Source: a bacterium (lineage in GTDB: Bacteria > Elusimicrobiota > Elusimicrobia > Elusimicrobiales > UBA9959). From it: a stretch of 53,580 nt of DNA. Made by a program: the position numbers and the translations under genes. The stretch spans positions 1 through 53,580 of the forward strand of contig JAJZPL010000021.1 in the NCBI GenBank assembly GCA_021811185.1. Direction: 5' to 3'. This document shows positions 27,330-35,047 of this stretch, piece after piece; the stretch's first letter is position 1, and each line of letters begins with the position of its first letter. The notes under the pieces are model-generated. The model worked only from the letters and a program-made list of their open reading frames with translations, searched no databases and was not told the origin of the DNA.

Positions 27330-28121
27330 TTATTCCCCTAAGAAATGCTCCCGGCGCATCAGCTCGAGGATCTTTTCCGCGTTCTCCTGGCCCGAGCCGG
27401 CGAACATGGCGGCCTTCTCCCTCTGGGGCGGCGGGTAGATCTTGTTCACCTGGGTGGGCGAGCCCTTGAGGCCGAGGTACTGCGCCTCGGCTCCCACGTC
27501 GGCGGCGCTCCACACGTGGAAAGGCTTCTTGAGCGAAGCGTGCACGTCCATGAAGGAAGGGTACCTGGGCGTGTAATCCTTGGTCATCACCATCGTGATC
27601 AGCACCGGGGGCCTGGCCTCCAGCACCTCGTAGCCGCCGTCTATCTGCTTGCGGGCGATCACGCGCCTGCCGTCCACGTCGACGTGTTCGCAGAAAGTGA
27701 TCTGGGGCATGCCCAACTGCTGCGCCACGCCGGGGCCGGTCTGGGCGGTGTCGCCGTCGATGGCCTGCATGCCGGCCAGGATGATGTCGGCCTTGCCGAC
27801 CTTCTTGACGCCCTGCGCCAGCGCGTAGGCGGTGGCCCAGGTGTCGGAACCGGCGAAAGCCATGTCGGAGAGCAGCACGCCTTCGTCCGCGCCCAGCGCC
27901 ATGGCCATCTGCACCACGCTCTTGGCCTGCGGGGGCCCCATCGAGACGATGGTCACCTTGAAGTCGTGCTTCTTCTTGAGCTCCAGGGCGGCATCGAGGG
28001 CGAAATGGTCGTAAGGGTTGATGATGCTGGGCACCCCGGCGCGGATCAGCGTGCCGGTCTCGGGGTTTATCTTCACCTCGGTGGTGTCGGGAACCTGTTT
28101 TACGAGTACTACGATGTTCAT
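27330..28121 (-). CDS. etfB: electron transfer flavoprotein beta subunit
   Basis: 263 residues with AAGGAGA upstream. EtfB marks: MNIVVLVKQVPDT at the start, NPYDHFALDAALELKK, VTIVSMGPPQAKSV, DVILAGMQAIDGDTAQTGPGVAQQLGMPQ-type segment (here beginning KADIILAG), and a C-terminal arm. The DGDTAQTGP loop is the phosphate-binding loop that in bifurcating Etf binds FAD and in housekeeping Etf binds AMP. It is followed 41 bases later by etfA and preceded 16 bases by the acyl-CoA dehydrogenase gene, so all three are one unit. Confidence 0.95.
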   Translation of the reverse strand: MNIVVLVKQVPDTTEVKINPETGTLIRAGVPSIINPYDHFALDAALELKKKHDFKVTIVSMGPPQAKSVVQMAMALGADEGVLLSDMAFAGSDTWATAYALAQGVKKVGKADIILAGMQAIDGDTAQTGPGVAQQLGMPQITFCEHVDVDGRRVIARKQIDGGYEVLEARPPVLITMVMTKDYTPRYPSFMDVHASLKKPFHVWSAADVGAEAQYLGLKGSPTQVNKIYPPPQREKAAMFAGSGQENAEKILELMRREHFLGE

Positions 28122-28137
28122 TGAATTCTCCTTAAGA

Positions 28138-29778
28138 TCACTTGGCCTTGAACGTCTGCTTCAGCTTGAGCGCGACGAGGTCCATGTCGGCGACAAGGCC
28201 TTTCTGTTCAGCCTGCACCGCGTCCAGGTTCATGGCGTCGGCCAGCGTGCCGGCCTGCTCGGCGGCGCCCAGCACCAGCGCGAGCCCTTCCGTGGCCACG
28301 CTGAGGGCGGTCTCGCGGGCGAAAATACGGGCCATGGCCTGCCAGCCGGCTTTGTCGAAGCGCACCGATTCGCTGTACCTGTCCGCCGCGGCGGCGCGGG
28401 AGAAGCAGGCGGCGCATTCGGCCGCCGCGATCAACTTGCCCAGTTTGAAAGTGACGTGCTGGTGGCGGGTCAGCTTCTGCACGCGGCACTCTTCCATGAT
28501 CGCGCCCAGCGCGCGCAGCGCCAGCGCCGAGGCGTGCGCCCCGACGGTCGGGTTCTTGGCGTGCAGCTCGTCGAGCCTGTCGGCCTGGTCCAGGTAGTAG
28601 CGGCCGCGGCTCTTCAGGTGCTCCTGCCAGCGCCCGCGGTAAATGGTCATCTCCATGATCTCGCTGGTGCCCTCGTAAATGAGGCAGATCTTCACGTCGC
28701 GCTTGATCTTCTCGACGGGGAAATCCTTGGTGTAGCCGTAGCCGCCCAGCGCCTGGATGGCGTCCTCTGCCATCTTGTTGCCGGCCTCGGTGGCGGAGTA
28801 CTTGGCTATGGCGCCCTCGGTCTGCAGGCCGTGGTCGCCGGCGTCCAGCTTATTGGCGGTCTCCTCGATATAGGCGCGCGAAGCCTCGAGCTTCACGGCG
28901 TTGGGAACGATGAGCTTATGGGTGTAGCCCTGCTTCTCGGAGAGCGGGGTGCCGCCCTGGATGCGCTGCTGGCTGTAGCGCACGGCCTGTTCCAGCGCCT
29001 CGGTGCCGCAGCCAAGGCCGAAAGCGGCCACCATCACGCGGGTATAGCCGAACACGGCCTGGGCCTGCAGCAGGCCTTTGCCTTCCTCGAGCCCGATCAG
29101 GTTCTCGGCGGGGACGTAAACGTTGTCCAGCGACAGGCCGGCGGTGTTGGAAAGCCGGATGCCGTGCTTGTCCTCGTGCTTGTTGGGCGAGAAGCCCTCC
29201 ATGTTCCTCTCCACGAGGAACCACGACGGGCCGCCGGGCGCCAGCGCGAGGATCGTGTACAGGTCGGCCACGCCGCCGTTGGAGATCCACTGCTTATTGC
29301 CGGAGATGTTGTAGCCCACGATCTTGCCGTTCTTCACCACGTGCTCGGCGCGGGTGCGCAGGTTAACCAGGTCGGAGCCGGCGTCGGCCTCGGTGGCGCC
29401 GTAGGCCACCAGCAGCTTTTCCTTGGCGATGCGGCTGAGCCACTTGGCCTTCTGCTCCTCGGTGCCCCCCTGGTTGAGCGGGTCGGTGCCCAGGAACGTG
29501 GCGAACACGCCGGTGGCTATCCCCAGGTCTATCCGGGCCAGCAGTTCGCAGACCCTGTAGATGTCGAAGCTGCCGCCCGCGACGCCGCCGTACTCGGTCG
29601 GGATCATCAGCAGGTGCACGCCGAGTATAGCAGGATCGTACATCTCTTTCAGGATGTCGGCCGGGAACTCGTTCTTCTCGTCCAGCTCGCGGATCAGGTC
29701 GAAGGGGATGCGCCGCTTGGCGTACTCCCTAAGACTGTCCAGCATTAAACCACGTGAAATCGCGTCGATGCTTGCCAT
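28138..29778 (-). CDS. acyl-CoA dehydrogenase family protein, long form
   Basis: 546 residues with AAGGAGC upstream. The core (about 20-420) is a standard acyl-CoA dehydrogenase: GATEADAGSD (flavin/substrate loop), GNKQWISNG, LGGYGYTKDFPVEKIKRDVK and the IYEGTSEI motif carrying the likely catalytic Glu. An additional helical domain of about 120 residues follows, making it longer than the usual 380-residue enzyme; similar extensions occur in some long-chain or anaerobic members. Chain-length preference cannot be read. The EtfB and ferredoxin-EtfA genes directly follow, so it likely exchanges electrons with them. It is preceded by ftcD, 10 bases away, tying it to histidine/glutamate metabolism. 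Confidence 0.92.
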   Translation of the reverse strand: MASIDAISRGLMLDSLREYAKRRIPFDLIRELDEKNEFPADILKEMYDPAILGVHLLMIPTEYGGVAGGSFDIYRVCELLARIDLGIATGVFATFLGTDPLNQGGTEEQKAKWLSRIAKEKLLVAYGATEADAGSDLVNLRTRAEHVVKNGKIVGYNISGNKQWISNGGVADLYTILALAPGGPSWFLVERNMEGFSPNKHEDKHGIRLSNTAGLSLDNVYVPAENLIGLEEGKGLLQAQAVFGYTRVMVAAFGLGCGTEALEQAVRYSQQRIQGGTPLSEKQGYTHKLIVPNAVKLEASRAYIEETANKLDAGDHGLQTEGAIAKYSATEAGNKMAEDAIQALGGYGYTKDFPVEKIKRDVKICLIYEGTSEIMEMTIYRGRWQEHLKSRGRYYLDQADRLDELHAKNPTVGAHASALALRALGAIMEECRVQKLTRHQHVTFKLGKLIAAAECAACFSRAAAADRYSESVRFDKAGWQAMARIFARETALSVATEGLALVLGAAEQAGTLADAMNLDAVQAEQKGLVADMDLVALKLKQTFKAK

Positions 29779-29788
29779 CCGGTGCTCC

Positions 29789-31279
29789 TTATGCCTTTAC
29801 CGCTTCCGAAGAGGGCAGGTAGCCCTTAACCTCGGAGACTATCTTTTCCGCGTAAGCCTTGTCCTCAAGACCTTCCGCGTTAATGAAAACGTTCTCGGCC
29901 GCGCAGCGTATGGCCGTCTCCAGCTGGTAGCCGGCGCTGCGGTAATCCGAGACCACCTGGGGCGAAACGTAGGCGGCGCAGACCTGCAGCCCGGCCAGGG
30001 CCTCGGAGGCCAGCCTGGCGGTCTTCAGGGGCACCTCGGCGGCGTGCTTCAGCGCGGCCTGCATCTTCACCTTGCGCTCCGGGTTATCCTTGGGTATCTT
30101 CATGGCTTCCATGAAGCCGTCGAAAGAAGCCGAGTCCTCGGCCACGCAGTTCTGCAGCGCCACCTTGTGGGAACCGAGCCGTTCCGAGAGGTCGCGCATG
30201 GCGGGCTTCTTGGCCTCGTCGAGCTTCTTGCTCCGGAGGCTGATGCCCAGGGCCATCTGCCCGAGGGCGCAGCCCATGGCGCCGTTCACCGCGCCGGCGG
30301 AACCGCCGCCGGGCGTGGGGTCGGTATTGGCGAGCGCGTCCACGAACAGGTTGGCCGCGGCCTGCCAGGAGCTCAGCAGTTTCAGGAGTTTCGTCTCCAG
30401 CACCTGCTCGTCTTTCTTGAAATCCTGCACTTTCAGCGCCTCCACCGCGTAGTCGGTGATGGCGTCCTGCGTGGTGAGGCCGATCAGCTCGGTGCCGGTG
30501 ACGGCGATGTTCTTGGGGGCCAGCTCTTTGGCCAGCTCGTCCATCACGCGCTTGATCGAAGTGGTGTGGTAGTCGGTCAGCACGGTGGACATCTGCACCT
30601 GGCCCTTGGACTCGAGGAAGATCTCCTTGGCGCGCAGGGCCGGCAGGCCGCCGCCGGAGGTGCGGATCTTCTTGGCCAGGCCCTTGGCGAATTCCATGTC
30701 GGTGGTGGCCAGGTTCACGTTGAAGTTCACGATCTGGTTGCGGGCGCCCACGGCCATGGCGCCGGCGGTGGGGTGGATATGGTTGGGCCCGAAATCCGGC
30801 ACGCGCTCGGGGTTGGTGCCGATCTCGGCGCGCAGCCCTTCGAACTGGCCCTTGCGCACCTTGGCGAGGTCCTTGCGGTGCTCGAACTTGGCGGCGCGGT
30901 CGTACAGGTAGACCGGGATATTCAGCTCACGGCCGATCCGCTCGCCGGCGATCTCGGCCAGCTTTATGCAGTCCTCGATCGTGGATTCCATCACGGGGAT
31001 GAAAGGGGCCACGTCGGTGGCGCCCATGCGGGGATGCTCGCCCTTGTGGTGGTTCAGGTCTATCAGCTGGGAAGCTTTCTTGGTGACGGCGAACATCGCG
31101 TCGGCGGCGGTCTCCACCGGGGCGATGAAAGTGAGCACGGTGCGGTTGTGATCGGCGTCCTTTTCGACGTCCAGCACCAGCACCCCGGGCACGGACCGGG
31201 CCGCGTCCACTATGGCGTTTATCTTGGCGACATCGCGCCCTTCGCTGAAATTCGGCACGCATTCCACAAATTTTCCCAT
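29789..31279 (-). CDS. ftcD: bifunctional glutamate formiminotransferase / formimino-THF cyclodeaminase
   Basis: 496 residues with GGAGG at the right distance. N-terminal formiminotransferase (about 1-300): VECVPNFSEGRD, HNRTVLTF, NHHKGEHPRMGATDVAPFIP, and GARNQIVNFNVNL. C-terminal cyclodeaminase (about 310-490): DALANTDPTPGGGSAGAVNGAMGCAL, the glycine-rich FTCD_C signature. Mammals use the same fusion (541 aa). It transfers the formimino group of formiminoglutamate to tetrahydrofolate and then releases ammonia, giving glutamate and methenyl-THF. This completes the Hut pathway whose other genes begin 9.3 kb downstream on the same strand. A promoter at 31333-31328 makes it the likely first gene of that long run. 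Confidence 0.96.
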   Translation of the reverse strand: MGKFVECVPNFSEGRDVAKINAIVDAARSVPGVLVLDVEKDADHNRTVLTFIAPVETAADAMFAVTKKASQLIDLNHHKGEHPRMGATDVAPFIPVMESTIEDCIKLAEIAGERIGRELNIPVYLYDRAAKFEHRKDLAKVRKGQFEGLRAEIGTNPERVPDFGPNHIHPTAGAMAVGARNQIVNFNVNLATTDMEFAKGLAKKIRTSGGGLPALRAKEIFLESKGQVQMSTVLTDYHTTSIKRVMDELAKELAPKNIAVTGTELIGLTTQDAITDYAVEALKVQDFKKDEQVLETKLLKLLSSWQAAANLFVDALANTDPTPGGGSAGAVNGAMGCALGQMALGISLRSKKLDEAKKPAMRDLSERLGSHKVALQNCVAEDSASFDGFMEAMKIPKDNPERKVKMQAALKHAAEVPLKTARLASEALAGLQVCAAYVSPQVVSDYRSAGYQLETAIRCAAENVFINAEGLEDKAYAEKIVSEVKGYLPSSEAVKA

Positions 31280-31300
31280 AGGTCCTCCAGCAAAAGAGTC

Positions 31301-31333
31301 AGGGCATACAGGCCCTTAATATAGATAATTATA
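31301..31333 (-). promoter_or_regulatory. promoter -10 and leader hairpin of ftcD operon
   Basis: TATAAT on the minus strand at 31333-31328 would start transcription near 31321, leaving a leader of about 41 bases. The leader contains an AGGGC/GCCCT hairpin (31316-31312 with 31305-31301) and then the GGAGG site. No good -35 is visible, so activation by a regulator is possible. Confidence 0.5.
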
Positions 31334-31384
31334 CTAATTAGGGGGTTGGACGGGAAGAACCGGGGCTAAAGGACCGCAAAAAGA

Positions 31385-31471
31385 CTATAAAATCGAAAAC
31401 CCGCTTTTGGCGGGTTTTCGCTTCCTCTATCTTCGAGGAGTTCACAGTTGGAGGCCATTTACTGGCGTCCA
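31385..31471 (-). ncRNA. candidate stand-alone small RNA, about 87 nt
   Basis: Reading the minus strand, a near-consensus promoter (31505-31477) would start transcription near 31470. The RNA would begin with hairpin 1 (TTGGA-GCCA at 31472-31463 pairing with TGGC-TCCAA at 31457-31448, one mismatch), then a 5-bp hairpin (TCCTC/GAGGA, 31440-31424 region), then an 11-bp perfect terminator stem (31420-31410 with 31404-31394, loop CAAAA) followed by a T-rich run. There is no ORF longer than a few codons. It lies between the end of the beta-barrel gene (31515) and the start of ftcD (31279). I do not recognise an RNA family. The alternative reading is simply a terminator for the upstream operon, but that would not explain the promoter. 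Confidence 0.5.
31394..31420 (-). terminator. intrinsic terminator
   Basis: An 11-bp perfect stem (CGAAAACCCGC with its complement) around a 5-base loop, followed on the minus strand by ATTTTATAG and, 7 bases later, TTTTT. It ends the candidate small RNA and probably any transcript reading through from the beta-barrel operon. It also separates that operon from ftcD. Confidence 0.8.
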
Positions 31472-31476
31472 ATGAT

Positions 31477-31505
31477 AGTATAGCAGACCGGCCTTGACTT
31501 GTCAA
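31477..31505 (-). promoter_or_regulatory. near-consensus sigma-70 promoter of the candidate small RNA
   Basis: On the minus strand TTGACA (31505-31500), a 17-base spacer, and TATACT (31482-31477) preceded by TGC. This is the best -35/-10 match I found in the window. The -35 lies within a perfect 7-bp palindrome (CCTTGAC-TT-GTCAAGG, 31492-31507) which could be an operator. Confidence 0.7.
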
Positions 31506-31514
31506 GGGGAGCGG

Positions 31515-32171
31515 TCATCTCGCGGGGGCGGCCGCCCGGTCCTTCCACACCCCGTAGTGCAGCGCCAGCATGAGGTTCAGGTTATCGGCGACGTTCAGGT
31601 TGAAATTATTGCCCTTCATGTTGAAGACATGGTGCCAGCGCAGATCCAACCCTATCCTTGTCCCCCACCAGAACGGGTATGAAACCCCGCCCCCCAGGTT
31701 GATCCCGGCGCTGGAGCCGGAATCGGAATCGTAACGAACTCCGGCAGCGGCATAGGCCGGCTGGTTCCACTGGTAAAGGCCCGCGCCAAGTATACCGTAA
31801 TAAACAGCATTCTCCTGGGGGAAGGACACCCTTACAAAAGGCGTAAGCGAGAAAAACCTCAACTCCATGGCCTTTACCGTGCGGTTCTGGTGTTTAAGGG
31901 AATAACCGGTTTCGAGGCCGTAACTCAGCACCTCGTCCACCCGCTTCGAGGCTGCCAGGCTGAAAGCCTGTGAAGGTTTGAAGCCGGCGTCCTTATCCCC
32001 CCAATGCCCGGAGAAAGGCACCGCCGCGCCGCCGGCGGCTGTAACGTACCCCGCCAGGTAGCGGGTGGGTTCGGGCAGGTCCTCAAGCCCCGGCAGGGCG
32101 GCAGTCTGCGCCGCGCCAGGGCGGCCCAGAGCGCAGATCAAGAAAAGGGCCAGCGCCCGGGCCAGCCTCAT
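31515..32171 (-). CDS. exported predicted outer-membrane beta-barrel protein
   Basis: 218 residues from the ATG at 32171 (GGGGAG upstream); the frame continues 81 codons further but overlaps the epimerase gene in shadow sequence. A signal peptide ends GAAQ. The remainder alternates polar and aromatic/hydrophobic residues in strands (YGLETGYSL, FFSLTPFVRVSF, YYGILGAGLYQW, SAGINLGGGVSYPF, IGLDLRWHHVF, LNLMLALHYGVW) and resembles OmpW/OmpA-type eight-stranded barrels. Function unknown. It starts 4 bases inside the epimerase gene end, so it is translationally coupled and belongs to the envelope gene run upstream. Confidence 0.7.
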   Translation of the reverse strand: MRLARALALFLICALGRPGAAQTAALPGLEDLPEPTRYLAGYVTAAGGAAVPFSGHWGDKDAGFKPSQAFSLAASKRVDEVLSYGLETGYSLKHQNRTVKAMELRFFSLTPFVRVSFPQENAVYYGILGAGLYQWNQPAYAAAGVRYDSDSGSSAGINLGGGVSYPFWWGTRIGLDLRWHHVFNMKGNNFNLNVADNLNLMLALHYGVWKDRAAAPAR

Positions 32172-33253
32172 TTTTCTCCCCGGGGCAGCACGCCTATGCC
32201 GGCTTTCACGCGGTCGAGGGAATACACCCCGTCCCTGGAAAGGAAACCGGCGCCGGTCATGCCGCTGTCCTTTATAAAGAACGGCGTATCCAGGTCCGTA
32301 AAGTCGAAACCGCCGAGCCCGCCGGCGAACTCCGCCGCCGCGGCCGAGGCCAGCTCGCTTTCCAGCATCTCGCCCATCATCAGCTTCACGCCTTTGGCGC
32401 GGGCCAGCGCCCACACCTCGCGCGCGCGCAGGAAGCCCAGTTTCGTCAGTTTAATGTTGACCGCGGTAACTGTCCCGGCGCGGATCATCCGGAAAACGTC
32501 GTCCAGGGAATAGGCCGACTCGTCGGCGCAGACCGGCATGGAGAGCTTGCGGGAAAGGTAGGCGAGGCCGTCCAGGTCGTCCTTGGCCACCGGCTGCTCC
32601 AGCACCGCGGGCCGGATGCCGCGGGCGGCCAGTTTGGCTATGAACTTCTCCGCCTCTTTAGCCCCGTAGGCGCAGTTGGCGTCGAGGTAGATGGCGCAGC
32701 CGGGCGCGGCCTTCTTCACGGCCTCGAGCCGCCTGAAATCTTCGTCCATGTCGGAGCCCGTCTTCACCTTGAAGATCCTGAAGCCGCGCGCGCGCATCTT
32801 TTTCGTAAAGCTCAAAGCGGCGTCCGCCCCGCCGATAACCACCGTGATGTCGGTCTTCAGCGCGGGGGTCCTGCCGCCGAAGAACTTCCACAGCGACACG
32901 CCCTGCAGGCGGCAGGCCAGGTCCAGCACGGCCATCTGCGCGGCGGCCAGCGCCGCCCTGTTGCCGTCGAGCGCCTCCTCCAGCTTGCAGAGCGCGCCCA
33001 AATAATTGTCCATGTTCAGGCCGGTCAGCAGTTCCCCCGCCCGGCGCAGGCTCTTGGCCGTCCGCCCGCGGGTCTCGCCGGTTATGTGCGTGGCGATGGC
33101 CGCCTCGCCGCAGCCTTTCACCCCGCCCGCCGCTTCCAGCGTGAACACCAGGTTCTCGAGGCTCCGGTGGCTGCCGGTGGAGATAGTGAACGGCGTGAAC
33201 AGCTCGGCGTCCAGCTCCTTGACCGAGAATTTCTTTATGATCGAGTCTTTCAT
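32168..33253 (-). CDS. enolase-superfamily dipeptide epimerase (L-Ala-D/L-Glu epimerase type)
   Basis: 361 residues. N-terminal capping domain, then the barrel: IFKVKTGSDMDEDF with the KxK catalytic pair, metal ligands Asp in YLDANCAYG, Glu in AVLEQPV, Asp in CADESAY, and the opposite Lys in VNIKLTKLGF. The KxK plus Lys set with DES is typical of dipeptide epimerases (YcjG/YkfB), which recycle the L-Ala-D-Glu of peptidoglycan. Muconate or o-succinylbenzoate enzymes are related alternatives. The start overlaps the WecA-type gene by ATGA and the stop overlaps the barrel gene, so the cassette is tightly coupled. Other wall-recycling genes nearby include murQ at 45230. Confidence 0.85.
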   Translation of the reverse strand: MKDSIIKKFSVKELDAELFTPFTISTGSHRSLENLVFTLEAAGGVKGCGEAAIATHITGETRGRTAKSLRRAGELLTGLNMDNYLGALCKLEEALDGNRAALAAAQMAVLDLACRLQGVSLWKFFGGRTPALKTDITVVIGGADAALSFTKKMRARGFRIFKVKTGSDMDEDFRRLEAVKKAAPGCAIYLDANCAYGAKEAEKFIAKLAARGIRPAVLEQPVAKDDLDGLAYLSRKLSMPVCADESAYSLDDVFRMIRAGTVTAVNIKLTKLGFLRAREVWALARAKGVKLMMGEMLESELASAAAAEFAGGLGGFDFTDLDTPFFIKDSGMTGAGFLSRDGVYSLDRVKAGIGVLPRGEK

Positions 33254-34395
33254 GTTGTCTCATCCTTTTGCCCGGTCATTTCGCGGCCGAGCAGCATTAA
33301 AATTACCACTATCAGGAAGATCAGCACGCTCTGCGTGAGCAGCAGCAGCGTGCCGAGCCTGGAGACCGTGTGGCGGATGGTCCAGGCGCCCAGTCCCAGG
33401 CAGATGTTCAGCAGCACTATGAAACCGACGGTCTGTTCAACGCCCAGCCCCAGCTTCATCAGCCGGTGGTGGAAGTGGTCCTTACCGGCGTATTCCAGCC
33501 ACTCCCTGACGTTCGTGACGCTGCCGTTGCGCACGCGCGACACCGTGGTGTAAATGATGTCGAAGATCGGGATGCCCAGCACCAGCAGCGGCGTGGACAG
33601 CGAGACGGCGGGGTTGTTGGTGGCCCAGCTGCCGTAAAGCGCCAGGCAGCCGAGGATGAAGCCGATGAAAGTGGAACCGGAATCCCCCAGAAAAACGCGC
33701 GCCGGGCGCCAGTTCATCCGCAGGAAACCGGCGCAGGAACCGGCCAGCGCCGCCGAAATGAACGAGAGCGGGTACTGGCTGGAGTTCCAGCCTATGCCGA
33801 GGAAGAGCAGCGCGCAGACCGCGCCCATGCTGGAGGCCAGCCCGTCGATGCCGTCCATGAAGTTGAAAGCGTTCACTATCCCAACCAGCCAGACCACCGA
33901 AAGAACGGTGGCGACCAGGACGCTGAACGGCACACATGACGGAAGGCTGAGCCGCAGGCCGAAAAAAGTGACCACAAGGGCCGCGACCACCTGCCAAAAA
34001 AGGCGCTTGCCCGCGGAAAGTCCTTTCCAGTCGTCCATGAAGCCCAGCGCGAAGATAATGGTGCCGCCGAGCATGATGCCGTAGATCTCGCGCGAGAACT
34101 GCTGGTTGCGGACCACGGCGGCCATGAAGGCCAGGTAAACCGCCGCTCCGCCGATGCGCGGCACCGGGGACGAGTGGACCTTCCTTGCGTTGGGGACGTC
34201 CATGGCCCCGATCCGCACGGCCAGCCAGGCACTGGCGGGCGCCAGCAGGAACACGGCGGACATCGCTATCAGGAAAAGGTAGACCCAGCGCAGGCCCTCG
34301 GTCCAGGTCCAGGCCGAAAACCCGCCGGGCGGCAGCAGCGCCAGCAGTACCGCCAGCACCGCAAAAGAAAAAAAACCGCCCTGCCTGTTTATCAT
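33250..34395 (-). CDS. WecA/TagO-type polyprenyl-phosphate sugar-1-phosphate transferase
   Basis: 381 residues, about ten membrane segments. Family motifs: DVPNARKVHSSPVPRIGGAA, FALGFMDDWKGLSAGKRL (DD metal site), NAFNFMDGIDGLASSMG, VFLGDSGSTFIGFILG and the HFHHRLMKLG loop that distinguishes WecA/TagO from MraY. It moves N-acetylglucosamine-1-phosphate (or a related sugar) from UDP to undecaprenyl phosphate at the inner membrane, starting synthesis of surface polysaccharide or teichoic-type polymer. ATGA overlaps with the PIG-L deacetylase upstream and the epimerase downstream put it in a coupled cassette. Confidence 0.92.
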   Translation of the reverse strand: MINRQGGFFSFAVLAVLLALLPPGGFSAWTWTEGLRWVYLFLIAMSAVFLLAPASAWLAVRIGAMDVPNARKVHSSPVPRIGGAAVYLAFMAAVVRNQQFSREIYGIMLGGTIIFALGFMDDWKGLSAGKRLFWQVVAALVVTFFGLRLSLPSCVPFSVLVATVLSVVWLVGIVNAFNFMDGIDGLASSMGAVCALLFLGIGWNSSQYPLSFISAALAGSCAGFLRMNWRPARVFLGDSGSTFIGFILGCLALYGSWATNNPAVSLSTPLLVLGIPIFDIIYTTVSRVRNGSVTNVREWLEYAGKDHFHHRLMKLGLGVEQTVGFIVLLNICLGLGAWTIRHTVSRLGTLLLLTQSVLIFLIVVILMLLGREMTGQKDETT

Positions 34396-35021
34396 TTTTT
34401 GGAGCCCAGCACCTGGTCCAGCAGCAGGCGGCGGGCTTCGAAACCCTCGGCGTACTTAACCCTGTCCTGGTAGCCGCGGAACATGGCCGCCGCCTTGGCG
34501 CTCTCGACGATGGAAAGGTTCTTCACGCGCGTCTTGTAGACCTGCGAGCGGTGGCACTTGAGCAGAGCCACTTTCCTGGTGATCACCGGTCCCACGTCCA
34601 CGAAGATGCAGGGGTCGAACCCCATCGTGGTGGGCACCTCGTAGAAGAGGAGGTTCTTCATGTAGCGGGCGGCGGTCTCTACGGCGCGGGAAACATTGCG
34701 GTGGTCCTGGTGGGTATCGTCGGCGTGGTTCACAAAGACCATGTCAGGCTGGATGGCGTCTATCCTGAGCTCTACGGCGCGGATCAGCTCCCGCGAGAGC
34801 GTCACGCAGGTGTCCTCGAACCCGCCCCAGTAAAGTTTAGCCTTCAGCAGGGCGGCGGACCGCTCCTGCTCGGCGAGGCGCAGCCGCGGGTCGCCGCCCA
34901 CGGAACCGCGCGTCATCACCAGCATATGCACTTTGTGCCCGGCGGCCGCCAGCTTCAGGAAAGTGCCGCCGCAGCCGAATTCCAGATCGTCAGGGTGCGC
35001 CCCGATGCCTAATATTTTCAT
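34392..35021 (-). CDS. PIG-L/LmbE-family deacetylase
   Basis: 209 residues. The start reads MKILGIGAHPDDLEFGCGGT with the AHPDDxE zinc-binding motif, and the third zinc ligand is in VNHADDTHQDHRN. The family deacetylates N-acetylglucosamine groups on lipids, glycosides or sugar precursors. Adjacency and ATGA overlap with a WecA-type transferase suggest it acts on lipid-linked or nucleotide N-acetylglucosamine in surface-polysaccharide synthesis; bacillithiol synthesis (BshB) is a possible alternative, but no bshA or bshC is here. The Shine-Dalgarno is weak. Confidence 0.88.
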   Translation of the reverse strand: MKILGIGAHPDDLEFGCGGTFLKLAAAGHKVHMLVMTRGSVGGDPRLRLAEQERSAALLKAKLYWGGFEDTCVTLSRELIRAVELRIDAIQPDMVFVNHADDTHQDHRNVSRAVETAARYMKNLLFYEVPTTMGFDPCIFVDVGPVITRKVALLKCHRSQVYKTRVKNLSIVESAKAAAMFRGYQDRVKYAEGFEARRLLLDQVLGSKK

Positions 35022-35047
35022 TATGATCGTCCGTTCAGCCCCAAGGC

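Noticed and set aside
26095..27513. EtfA extended upstream to 27513
   Set aside because: The extra 75 codons are antisense-like, Arg/Gly-rich shadow of etfB; the ATG at 27288 has a good ribosome site and starts the ferredoxin domain.
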